Assembly (NCBI GenBank): GCA_964449165.1
Contig: CAYVAT010000043.1
Span: forward strand, 1 to 23,000
DNA from: CAYSCW01 sp964449165
GTDB taxonomy: Bacteria; Acidobacteriota; Aminicenantia; Aminicenantales; Aminicenantaceae
Direction of reading: 5' to 3'
DNA length: 23,000 nucleotides
Within the stretch, counting starts at the first letter, position 1. The number at the start of each line of letters is the position of its first letter. Below are positions 1 to 7,557 of the stretch, piece by piece. The notes beneath the pieces were generated by a model. It was not told where the DNA came from and ran no database searches. It worked only from the letters and a program-made list of their open reading frames with translations. Position numbers and translations under genes: made by a program.

Positions 1-2
1 AC

Positions 3-773
3 AAATCGGATCTGAAAGGTGTCGTTCCGGATGTTGTCTTCGATCGTTTCTCGGGCAAAGGATGGGGCAGGGCTTCAGTTCACCTGCCTGGCGAAATGGC
101 GCTCGCAATCTATGTCAATCGCCAGGAACTGGTCACCATCCTGTGCACTCCAACCAAGCTAAATTTCCTTGTCCTCGGATTCCTGTACGCAGAGGGAATC
201 ATATCAGGCATCGGCGATGTGGCGAGCATGCGTGTTTGTGAGGAGGAATCGCTGGCCGATGTGATGCTGAGCAACTCCGAGTATGTATTGCCAACAAAGC
301 GGACGCTCACCTCAGGGTGCGGTGCTGGTGCAACTTTCAAAACTCAGGGAAAAAAAGTTGAATCGGATTTTGCTGTGATACCCAAGGAAGTGTTATCACT
401 GATGAAGCAGCTACAAGAGCAGATGAAGCTGTACCGGTTATGTGGCGGCGTGCACGGCTCAGCTCTTTCCGATACCAAGAACCTGCTAGTGGTGGCTGAG
501 GATATCGGACGACATAACACCCTGGACAAGATCCAGGGCGAATGTCTTTTAAAGGGACTGCGAACCAGAGATCGACTGCTCCTGAGTACGGGCCGTATTT
601 CGTCCGAGATGTTGCTCAAAGCGGCAAAGATGCGGGTTCCAGTTGTCGTTTCGCGGCACTCGCCGACAGGGAGCGCCGTTTCACTTGCCCATGATCTGGG
701 CATTGCCCTGGTTGGCCATGCGCACGGCGACCGCCTGTCCGTGTATTCACATCCGGAGAGACTTGGTTGTTAA
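3..773 (+). CDS. fdhD: Formate dehydrogenase accessory sulfurtransferase FdhD (5'-truncated by window edge)
   Basis: FdhD hands sulfur from a cysteine desulfurase to the molybdenum or tungsten bis-MGD cofactor of formate dehydrogenase in the cytoplasm. The reading frame is open to the window edge. The first ATG (96) lies inside the conserved N-terminal region, because residues upstream of it (FDRFSGKGWGRASVHLPGE) run into the family strand AIYVNRQELVTILCTP, so I do not take 96 as the true start. About 256 residues are visible against a usual 260-280, so only a short piece is missing. Family signatures are SGCGAG (a single Cys in the sulfur-carrying loop, where E. coli has CxxC), CGGVHGSAL, EDIGRHNTLDK, TGRISSEM, VSRHSPTGSAV and a final LSVYSHPERL. 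It ends 37 bp before hdrA on the same strand, so it is probably in the same operon. That points to a formate dehydrogenase as a partner of the downstream complex (inference). Confidence 0.93.
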   Translation, partial: KSDLKGVVPDVVFDRFSGKGWGRASVHLPGEMALAIYVNRQELVTILCTPTKLNFLVLGFLYAEGIISGIGDVASMRVCEEESLADVMLSNSEYVLPTKRTLTSGCGAGATFKTQGKKVESDFAVIPKEVLSLMKQLQEQMKLYRLCGGVHGSALSDTKNLLVVAEDIGRHNTLDKIQGECLLKGLRTRDRLLLSTGRISSEMLLKAAKMRVPVVVSRHSPTGSAVSLAHDLGIALVGHAHGDRLSVYSHPERLGC

Positions 774-810
774 ATAGATTAAGATTAGCTGAACAGGTTG
801 AATCCAGAGA

Positions 811-3800
811 GTGCGGGCCTATCGACCTTTAGAAGGTTGGAGAGAAGTGGAAAAAGAACTCATGGAAAAAGAACGAATTGAAAAGCTTTCCAAAAGTCTC
901 GCAGACAGCCATTTTGGAGACGTCATGGTCGTTGGCGGGGGGATCAGCGGTATTCAGGCCGCTCTTGATCTTGCCACCTCAGGTTTTAAGGTTTATCTGG
1001 TCGAGAAATCACCCACCATCGGCGGCAAAATGGCCCAGCTCGATAAGACCTTTCCCACCAATGATTGCTCCATGTGCATAGAGTCTCCCAAGTTTATTGA
1101 ATGTGACAGGCATCCCAATATAGAGATCCTGACTTATACCGAAGTTGACAGCGTAGAAGGGGAAGCAGGAGACTTCACGGTAACCCTGATTAAAAAGCCA
1201 AGATACGTCATAGAGAGTAAATGCACCGGTTGCACTGTCTGTGTCGAGTACTGCCCGGTCATGGTCCCTGATCCATTTAACCAAGACTTATCGTCGAACA
1301 AAGCCATCCATATCTATTTCTCTCAAGCCGTTCCCCTTGTCACTTACATCGATGAAAACTGCCTTTACCTTAAAGACAAAAAATGCACGATCTGTCAGGG
1401 AATCTGTCAGAATGACGCTATAGACCTTGACCAAGAGGCTGAGAAGGTAGAAGTAAAAGTTGGGGCGATCATTCTGTCCCCTGGATACGAGACTTTCAAC
1501 GCTAAACTCCGAGCCGACTATGGTTATGGAAAGATGCCAAATGTGGTAACCAGTCTTGACTTTGAACGGCTCCTCTGTGCCACCGGGCCGCACGAAGGTG
1601 AGATCCTGCGGCCTTCAGACAAAAAGCATCCCCATAAAATAGCGTGGATTCACTGCGTCGGTTCCAGACAGGTTATCGAGGGCGGCAACAGCTATTGTTC
1701 CTCGGTATGCTGCTCGTATATCCAGAAGCAGGTGATCCTGGTAAAAGACCATGATGCCGACACACAGGCTTTCATATTCCATAACGATATTCGGTCCTTT
1801 GGCAAGGATTTTGAACGATTCTACCAACGAGCAGAGAAACTTCCCGGGGTTACATTTATAAGAAGCTACGTATCGATCGGAAAAGAGATCCCGGAAACAA
1901 AGAATGTGACCATACGATACGCAACCTTCGAGGAGGGAGTAAAGGAAGAAGAATTCGACCTGGTGGTATTGGGCGTTGGATTGAATCCTCCATCGGATGC
2001 GAAGAACCTGGCTGATACATTCGGCATCCAGCTCACTTCTCAAGGATTCTGCAAAACCAATCCTGTTAATCCTATGGAAACCACTCGCCCTGGAATTTAT
2101 GCCAGCGGAGCCTTCCTGGGGCCGATGGATATCCCCGAGTCGGTGGTGACCGCCAGCGGGGCCGGAGCTCTTTGCAGTCATCTCCTCGACTTCCGTCGGG
2201 GCAAGCTGGCCAGAGAAAGGATCTATCCGCCGGAAAGGGACGTTACGAAAGAGAAGGCAAGGGTGGGTGTCTTTGTGTGTCACTGCGGCGCCAATATAGG
2301 AAGAGTGGTCGATGTTCTTTCTGTCGTTGAATATTCCTCCACCTTAGATAATGTTGTTCATGCTGAAGAAGGACTCTTTGTCTGTTCAACCGATGCGGCC
2401 GAGCAAATAGCCAACACCATCCGTGAAAAAAAACTCAACCGCGTGGTTGTTGCGGCCTGCACCCCCAGGACACATGAGCCGCTCTTCAGGGACACTCTTC
2501 GGGAAGGGGGAATCAATCAATATTTCTTCGAAATGGCGAATATCAGAGAACACTGCTCCTGGGTTCACTCCAAACAAAAGGAAGAAGCCACCAAAAAGGC
2601 AAAAGATATCGTCCGGATGTCGGTTGCCCGGACCATCCATTTGGAGCCCCTGCAGGAATTTGATCTGCCCGTCGACAAGACGGGACTGGTGGTGGGAGGA
2701 GGCCTGGCCGGCATGACCAGCGCTCTGGCTTTAGCCAACCAGGGATTTGAGGTTCACCTGGTGGAAAAGGATACAGAATTAGGGGGAATGGCGCGAAGAA
2801 TCCATTACACTCTGGAAGGGCTGGATGTCCAGTCCTATTTAGCTGATCTCATCCGCGAGGTCTATCGGAATCCTTTGATCCATGTCTCTCAAGACGCGAC
2901 TATTACAGATGTTTCTGGTTATGTGGGCAATTTCATCACCACTGTGAAATCCGAAGGAAGAGTCAAACAGATACACCACGGCATAGCCATCCTCGCCACG
3001 GGCGCTGACGAATATAAACCCACAGAATACTTTTATGGAGAAGATAACAGGGTGTTGACCCAGCTTGAATTGGAGGAGCAAATAATCAAGGGTGAACAAA
3101 GAGTGATTAACTCCCGCTCTCTGGTGATGATCCAATGTGTCGGTTGCAGACAGGAAGACAGAAATTATTGCTCACGCATATGTTGCAGTCAGGCCATAAA
3201 GAACGCCTTGAAACTCAAAGAGATAAATCCGGAAATGGACATCTACATTCTCTTCCGGGATATGAGGACCTATGGGTTTGCGGAGGATTATTACCGAGAG
3301 GCAGCGGGCAAAGATATCAAGTTCATTCGCTGGGAGCCGGATGACAAACCCCAGGTGGAATCTGCCACAGCGGAGGGCAAACCTGTTTTAAGAATAACCG
3401 TTCCTGATCCTGTTTTGGGTCAGAGACTTGCTATAGAGGCCGATTTACTCGTCTTGTCCGCCGCTGTTGTTCCCTCTAAGGGAAGCCGGGAAATAGCCCG
3501 CTTGTTCAAGGTGCCTTTGAGCCCGGATGGCTTCTTCCAGGAAGCCCATGTCAAATTGAGGCCCGTTGACTTTGCCGCCGAAGGCGTTTACTTGTGTGGG
3601 ATAGCACATTACCCCAAGCATATTTCTGAAACGATCAGTCAGGCTTACGGTGCTGCAGGACGGGCCATCACTCTTCTCTCCCAGGATACTGTAACAGCCT
3701 CCGGTGCTGTATGTGAAGTGAATGAAGACGACTGTGTGGCGTGTGGGGCATGTATCTCAGCCTGTGCGTATGGTGCCATAGAGTTCTGCGAGACTCCGAA

Positions 3801-3975
3801 AGGCAAAAAAGCCCGGGTGAATCCAATTCTCTGCAAGGGCGATGGTCTCTGTAATGCCAAGTGTCCAACCAATGCCATTATGTTGAAGCACTTTACCGAT
3901 GAAGAAGTTTTTGGCCAGATCGATGCGGCGGCTCCACTCCTGACGGAGGATCCAGCCGGCAAAGGAATGAGTTGA
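811..3975 (+). CDS. hdrA: HdrA-like flavin/iron-sulfur electron-bifurcation subunit, double-length form
   Basis: HdrA proteins carry the FAD at which electron pairs are split between a high- and a low-potential acceptor. This 1054-residue version holds two HdrA modules in tandem; archaeal HdrA is about 650 residues. Module 1 has a dinucleotide-binding loop VVGGGISG (about 40-47), CSMC (86-89), an inserted ferredoxin segment CTGCTVCVEYCP (138-149), further cysteines at 192-199, and HCVGSRQ...YCSSVCC (281-301). Module 2 starts with the HdrA N-terminal signature VGVFVCHCGANI (485-496), then GGGLAG (629-634), QCVGCRQ...YCSRICC (775-792) and two C-terminal 4Fe-4S motifs, CVACGACISACAYGA (975-989) and CKGDGLCNAKCPTNA (1008-1022). 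Module 2 lacks the inserted ferredoxin. The start is GTG at 811; an in-frame ATG at 862 is an alternative. The next gene begins within a few bases of the stop. HdrB and HdrC are absent nearby, so CoM-S-S-CoB reduction is not implied. Confidence 0.93.
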   Translation: MRAYRPLEGWREVEKELMEKERIEKLSKSLADSHFGDVMVVGGGISGIQAALDLATSGFKVYLVEKSPTIGGKMAQLDKTFPTNDCSMCIESPKFIECDRHPNIEILTYTEVDSVEGEAGDFTVTLIKKPRYVIESKCTGCTVCVEYCPVMVPDPFNQDLSSNKAIHIYFSQAVPLVTYIDENCLYLKDKKCTICQGICQNDAIDLDQEAEKVEVKVGAIILSPGYETFNAKLRADYGYGKMPNVVTSLDFERLLCATGPHEGEILRPSDKKHPHKIAWIHCVGSRQVIEGGNSYCSSVCCSYIQKQVILVKDHDADTQAFIFHNDIRSFGKDFERFYQRAEKLPGVTFIRSYVSIGKEIPETKNVTIRYATFEEGVKEEEFDLVVLGVGLNPPSDAKNLADTFGIQLTSQGFCKTNPVNPMETTRPGIYASGAFLGPMDIPESVVTASGAGALCSHLLDFRRGKLARERIYPPERDVTKEKARVGVFVCHCGANIGRVVDVLSVVEYSSTLDNVVHAEEGLFVCSTDAAEQIANTIREKKLNRVVVAACTPRTHEPLFRDTLREGGINQYFFEMANIREHCSWVHSKQKEEATKKAKDIVRMSVARTIHLEPLQEFDLPVDKTGLVVGGGLAGMTSALALANQGFEVHLVEKDTELGGMARRIHYTLEGLDVQSYLADLIREVYRNPLIHVSQDATITDVSGYVGNFITTVKSEGRVKQIHHGIAILATGADEYKPTEYFYGEDNRVLTQLELEEQIIKGEQRVINSRSLVMIQCVGCRQEDRNYCSRICCSQAIKNALKLKEINPEMDIYILFRDMRTYGFAEDYYREAAGKDIKFIRWEPDDKPQVESATAEGKPVLRITVPDPVLGQRLAIEADLLVLSAAVVPSKGSREIARLFKVPLSPDGFFQEAHVKLRPVDFAAEGVYLCGIAHYPKHISETISQAYGAAGRAITLLSQDTVTASGAVCEVNEDDCVACGACISACAYGAIEFCETPKGKKARVNPILCKGDGLCNAKCPTNAIMLKHFTDEEVFGQIDAAAPLLTEDPAGKGMS

Positions 3976-3977
3976 GA

Positions 3978-4841
3978 ATGGCTGAGGGTCATACATTTGA
4001 ACCGAGGATATTAGGATTTCTCTGCAACTGGTGCTGCTACGCAGGAGCGGACCTGGCCGGTGTTTCCCGGTTCCAATACCCCCCTAATATCCGGGTGATC
4101 AGGGTGATGTGTTCCGGCAGAGTCGACCCGGCACACATATTCCGGGCTTTCTCAACCGGACAGGACGCCGTGTTTATCGGCGGCTGCCATCTTGACGATT
4201 GCCATTATGTAACCCATGGAAATTACGATGCATTAAGCATGGTGTATGTAAGCAAAAAATTGCTGGAGCACATCGGGCTGAACCCAGAAAGGTTGAGACT
4301 AGAATGGGTATCCGCCGGCGAAGGAATCCGTTTTGCCAATATAATGAATGAATTTGTCCCGATGATCGAGAAGTTGGGTCCCCTTGGCGAGGGCGAAGGC
4401 ACAGACGGGCATGAATTAAAGTTTAATCTCGAGGCGGTAACAAAGCTCATCCCCTACATCAAGCTGGTCTTATCAGAAAGGCTGAGAGCGCCTGAAAGAA
4501 CAGAAGAAGCTTATACCGAATTTTTCACCGGTGAGGAATTCAACAGATTATTCAAAGAATTAATCGCAGATAAATTGGCATTATACCAACCCGTTCCAGC
4601 CAGAAAAAAGGAGGCTAAGAAAGAGGCTGTGGATTACGATAAGATCAACAAAATTATAAAAAAGCATCAGGGCAAAACCAATTCACTGGTTCAAGTGTTG
4701 CTGGAGATTCAGCACGAAAATCACTGGATTCCTCAAGAGGTGTTGGATAAGGTCAGTAAGGAACTCAACGTTCCTTTAAGCCGGGTCATGCATATCGTGA
4801 CCTTTCACAAAACCTTCAGTCTGAATCCTGTTGAAAAATAA
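3978..4841 (+). CDS. MvhD-type [2Fe-2S] subunit fused to a NuoE N-terminal helical domain
   Basis: The N-terminal part (about residues 6-140) is an MvhD/F420-non-reducing hydrogenase delta domain, which passes electrons from a dehydrogenase or hydrogenase to HdrA. Visible signatures are FLCNWCCYAGADLAG, RVMCSGRVDP and GGCHLDDCHYVTHGN, with the cluster-ligating cysteines. After a Lys/Glu-rich linker (about 195-215), the C-terminal 70 residues match the helical N-terminal half of NuoE (DKINKIIKKHQGKTNSLVQV to VTFHKTFSLNP). The protein stops exactly where NuoE's thioredoxin-fold [2Fe-2S] domain should begin; that fold appears at the N-terminus of the next gene product instead. I prefer ATG 3978 to a TTG at 3972 that overlaps the hdrA stop as TTGA. 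The fusion physically ties the HdrA side to the NuoF flavoprotein side of the complex (inference). Confidence 0.88.
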   Translation: MAEGHTFEPRILGFLCNWCCYAGADLAGVSRFQYPPNIRVIRVMCSGRVDPAHIFRAFSTGQDAVFIGGCHLDDCHYVTHGNYDALSMVYVSKKLLEHIGLNPERLRLEWVSAGEGIRFANIMNEFVPMIEKLGPLGEGEGTDGHELKFNLEAVTKLIPYIKLVLSERLRAPERTEEAYTEFFTGEEFNRLFKELIADKLALYQPVPARKKEAKKEAVDYDKINKIIKKHQGKTNSLVQVLLEIQHENHWIPQEVLDKVSKELNVPLSRVMHIVTFHKTFSLNPVEK

Positions 4842-4857
4842 TGAACAAGGGAAGATC

Positions 4858-6534
4858 ATGCCAAGACTAAACTCATCGGCTGAATTGGACAAACTCAGGA
4901 AAGGCATCCTGTCAGAAAGAGATCCCGATAAACCCTGCATCGCCATATGTGTGGGAATGAGTTGTCTCAGCGCTGATAACGGCAAGCTTATTAGTGCCTT
5001 TGAAAAAGAACTCAGCAAAAAGAATTTAAAGACCAAAGTTGATATGAGAGCCACCGGCTGCCACGGCTTTTGTGAAAAAGGTCCTCTGGTTGTCGTCTAT
5101 CCTGAAGAAATTTGTTATCTAGAGGTCGCACCGAAGGATGTCCCGGAAATTATCTCCCAGACAGCGCTAGGGAAGAAAGTGATCAATCGCCTCATTTATA
5201 CTGACCCGGATACCGGCAAAAAGGCGGTCCATTTATCCGAAATACCTTTTTACCGGCATCAGATGCCCCAACTTATAGGCTCCAACCCGAAGATAAATCC
5301 CCAGAGTATCGATGACTATTTGGCTATCGGAGGGTATTCTGCATTATCCAAGGCTTTATTCGAGATGAGCCCTGAGGAAGTTCTCGAAGAAATTAAGAAA
5401 GCCAAACTGCGCGGCAGGGGCGGCGGTGGATTCCCGGCCGCCCGAAAGTGGGAGACGGCCCGTAACGCTTCGGGGAAAGAAAAGTTTGTTATCGTTAACG
5501 CTCATGAAGGGGAATTAGGGGCGTTTATGGACAGAGCCCTTTTTACAGGAAATCCTCATTGTGTGCTGGAAGGTTTGATCATCGGCGGCTATGCGATCGG
5601 CTCCCATCGAGGATTTATCTATACCCGCCATGATTCGCCTCGATTAAAAAACAATATTGACATGGCCCTCGCTAAGGCTGAGGAATACGGACTGTTAGGT
5701 AAAAACATACTCGGCTCCGGCTTCGACTTTCATGTCGAGGTGCATCTGGATATTGGGATATTCGTTTCCGGAGAATCCAGCGCCTTGATGAAGTCGATAG
5801 AAGGGAATTGCCCAGAGCCAAGACCCAAATATATTCACACTTCGGTTAGCGGTATTTGGGGAAAACCGAGTGTCCTGAACAATGTCGAAACCTGGGCTAA
5901 CGTGCCCCTGATAATCGATAAAGGCTCCGAATGGTACACCCGTACCGGGACAGAACGGAGCAAGGGGACCAAACTTGTATCCTTATCCGGTAACATCATC
6001 AATGCAGGAGTAGCGGAAGTGCCTTTTGGGACCACCATCAGAGAGATTGTATACGACATCGGTGGTGGAATCCCAGAGGGGAAAAAACTCAAAGCGGTTC
6101 ACTTCGGAGGACCCATGGGAGGTTGTATTCCAGAGAGTCTCATCGACACCCCTTTGGATTTTGATGAGCTGGCAAAGCTGGGAGCCCCGATCGGTGCAGG
6201 GAGCATCCGTGTGTTGGATGAGGATACGAGTATGGTCGATGTACCCAGGTATTTTCTCGACTTCCTCACCGATGAATCATGCGGCAAATGTGTCCCCTGC
6301 CGCGAAGGCAACAGACAGATACGCAAGATTCTAGATAATATCAGTGGGGGAAACGGAAGAGAGGGAGACATCGAGCTTTTGGAGGAGATAGCCGAGGTCA
6401 TGGGAGCAGCCTCTTTGTGCGCGTTAGGGAAAACGGCTGCAGACCCGCTCCGCAGTACGCTGCGCTACTTCAGGGATGAGTTTGAGGAAAAAATCGCAAA
6501 GACGAAGTTAGCGGCAGAGAAGAGAAAATCATAA
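4858..6534 (+). CDS. NuoF/HydB-like FMN and iron-sulfur subunit with N-terminal thioredoxin-like [2Fe-2S] domain
   Basis: This is the flavoprotein of NADH-dehydrogenase or bifurcating-hydrogenase type, which would exchange hydride with NAD(P)H at FMN. Domains in order: a thioredoxin-like [2Fe-2S] domain with four cysteines (about C31, C36, C68, C72); the Complex I 51-kDa FMN fold with the glycine loop GRGGGGFPAARKW (186-198) and NAHEGELGAF (214-223); an SLBB domain (about 370-430); and the C-terminal 4Fe-4S motif SCGKCVPCREG with a distal LCALG cysteine. Two usual nucleotide-site motifs are altered: DEGDPGAF reads HEGELGAF, and CGEETAL reads SGESSAL, so NAD(H) use is not certain. The start is ATG 4858 with AAGGGAAG just upstream; a TTG at 4831 would overlap the preceding gene. 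The stop overlaps the next ATG as TAATG, indicating translational coupling. Confidence 0.9.
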   Translation: MPRLNSSAELDKLRKGILSERDPDKPCIAICVGMSCLSADNGKLISAFEKELSKKNLKTKVDMRATGCHGFCEKGPLVVVYPEEICYLEVAPKDVPEIISQTALGKKVINRLIYTDPDTGKKAVHLSEIPFYRHQMPQLIGSNPKINPQSIDDYLAIGGYSALSKALFEMSPEEVLEEIKKAKLRGRGGGGFPAARKWETARNASGKEKFVIVNAHEGELGAFMDRALFTGNPHCVLEGLIIGGYAIGSHRGFIYTRHDSPRLKNNIDMALAKAEEYGLLGKNILGSGFDFHVEVHLDIGIFVSGESSALMKSIEGNCPEPRPKYIHTSVSGIWGKPSVLNNVETWANVPLIIDKGSEWYTRTGTERSKGTKLVSLSGNIINAGVAEVPFGTTIREIVYDIGGGIPEGKKLKAVHFGGPMGGCIPESLIDTPLDFDELAKLGAPIGAGSIRVLDEDTSMVDVPRYFLDFLTDESCGKCVPCREGNRQIRKILDNISGGNGREGDIELLEEIAEVMGAASLCALGKTAADPLRSTLRYFRDEFEEKIAKTKLAAEKRKS

Positions 6535-7157
6535 TGGGAAAGAAGAGAGAGATGAGTGAAATCATCATTCAGATAGATGGAAAAGAGGTTAAAGCAGCGG
6601 AAGGGATGACCATTCTGGAGGCAGCGCAAAAAGCAGATATATTTATCCCTACTCTCTGTTTTCACGAGAAATTAGAACCTTATGGTCTCTGTCGAATTTG
6701 CACAGTAGAGGCAGAAGTTCGCGGCTGGACAAAATACGTGACGGCTTGTCTGTATCCTGTAGAAAAGGATTTGATTGTCAGAACCAGGTCTGAGAAAGTG
6801 GACAAAATCCGCAAAATGATTCTGGAGTTTCTGCTGGCTCATGCCCCGAATTCCCCCACATTATTGGAACTGGCTCAAGAGTATGGAGCAGACAAAGACC
6901 GTTTTGAAAAAGAATCCTCGTTCTGTATTCTTTGTGGTCTATGTGTGAGATACTGTGCTGAGGTCAAGAAGAAAAATGCTGTGGGATTTGTGGAGTGCGG
7001 AGCAAGACGGGAGATACGATTCATTCCGGAAATAGCCGCGACTGAGTGCATTAACTGCAAGGAATGTTTTGAGCTCTGTCCGACATCCTATCTCCAGGCC
7101 GCTTACCTTTTGACCCAAGCGCTTGCGTCTTCCAGAAATATTTCCAAACCGCGTTGA
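6534..7157 (+). CDS. NuoG/HoxU-like ferredoxin subunit ([2Fe-2S] plus two [4Fe-4S])
   Basis: A small electron-wiring subunit resembling the N-terminal third of NuoG, HoxU or the HydA N-terminus. Residues 8-80 form a plant-type [2Fe-2S] domain with ligands C42, C53, C56 and C72 (CFHEKLEPYGLCRIC ... ACLYP). The NuoG-type linker KVDKIRKMILEFLLAHAPNS follows. Two 4Fe-4S motifs come next: CILCGLCVRYC (131-141) and CINCKECFELCP (172-183). No molybdopterin or H-cluster catalytic domain follows, so it only carries electrons. ATG 6534 overlaps the upstream stop; ATG 6552 (MSEIIIQIDGK) is an equally good start that fits the family better. The C-terminal tail after LCPTSYLQ is short, and the gene runs straight into repeat copy A. 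A diverged copy of its 3' half lies at 19426-19722. Confidence 0.88.
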   Translation: MGKKREMSEIIIQIDGKEVKAAEGMTILEAAQKADIFIPTLCFHEKLEPYGLCRICTVEAEVRGWTKYVTACLYPVEKDLIVRTRSEKVDKIRKMILEFLLAHAPNSPTLLELAQEYGADKDRFEKESSFCILCGLCVRYCAEVKKKNAVGFVECGARREIRFIPEIAATECINCKECFELCPTSYLQAAYLLTQALASSRNISKPR

Positions 7158-7353
7158 AGAAACGAGGGAATGTGCCATCACAGGCTACATCGGCCACCCT
7201 GACCGAACCTTTCCCTGCTGACATTTGAGGCTGAACGCCCACCCCCGCCTCGTGTTGCCCATCAGGAACTTCTCATGGCAGCCGAGGAGAGGGAGAAGTC
7301 ATTGACCTTGTCGTATGAGGAGTGATACTTTTATTTTTGGATGTTAGTAGGTG
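7158..7353 (+). repeat. Repeat copy A: degenerate 3' end of an IS91-like transposase plus trailing sequence
   Basis: Bases 7221-7325 read as TFEAERPPPPRVAHQELLMA followed by AEERE, matching the C-terminal tail read in copies B, C and D. The coding frame upstream is broken. Most of the roughly 120-bp non-coding trailer seen in B and C is deleted, but the far end (GTGATACTTTTATTTTTGGA, 7323-7342, then TGTTAGTAGGT) still matches B. The first 40 bases after the nuoG stop also match the start of copy D. Assignment to the IS91 family rests on remembered similarity of the tail peptide, not on a search. Confidence 0.6.
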
Positions 7354-7545
7354 GTAATAGAGGAAAATTGCAAGAGATTTGCCACAAGAGCAAAAACCAA
7401 ATTCCTATCCCTTTTATAGTGGGTATCAATAAAGCTTTGGTGAGCCCCGGTCTCAGCCTGCTTGTGGTCAATCTTTTTGAGTTTTAGGGAAAAACATGTT
7501 GCATAAGGCCCCATAATGCGATATTTACATATAAAAATTTTATTC
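7354..7545. other. Intergenic stretch between repeat A and the M1 peptidase
   Basis: This belongs to the 400-base gap between nuoG and the peptidase, the first half of which is repeat A. The remainder is AT-rich and holds no convincing ORF or RNA gene. The only signal I can point to is a weak promoter-like pair near its right end, listed separately. Confidence 0.5.
7499..7527 (+). promoter_or_regulatory. Weak sigma70-like promoter before the M1 peptidase gene
   Basis: TTGCAT (7499-7504) and TATTTA (7522-7527) are separated by 17 bases. Transcription would begin near 7534, just before the strong AGGAGG ribosome-binding site at 7546-7551. Both hexamers differ from consensus, so this is tentative. 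Confidence 0.3.
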
Positions 7546-7557
7546 AGGAGGTAATGA

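Noticed and set aside
1615..2283. A 222-codon minus-strand open frame inside hdrA
   Set aside because: It lies fully antisense to a strongly conserved HdrA coding region and its product shows no recognisable motif.
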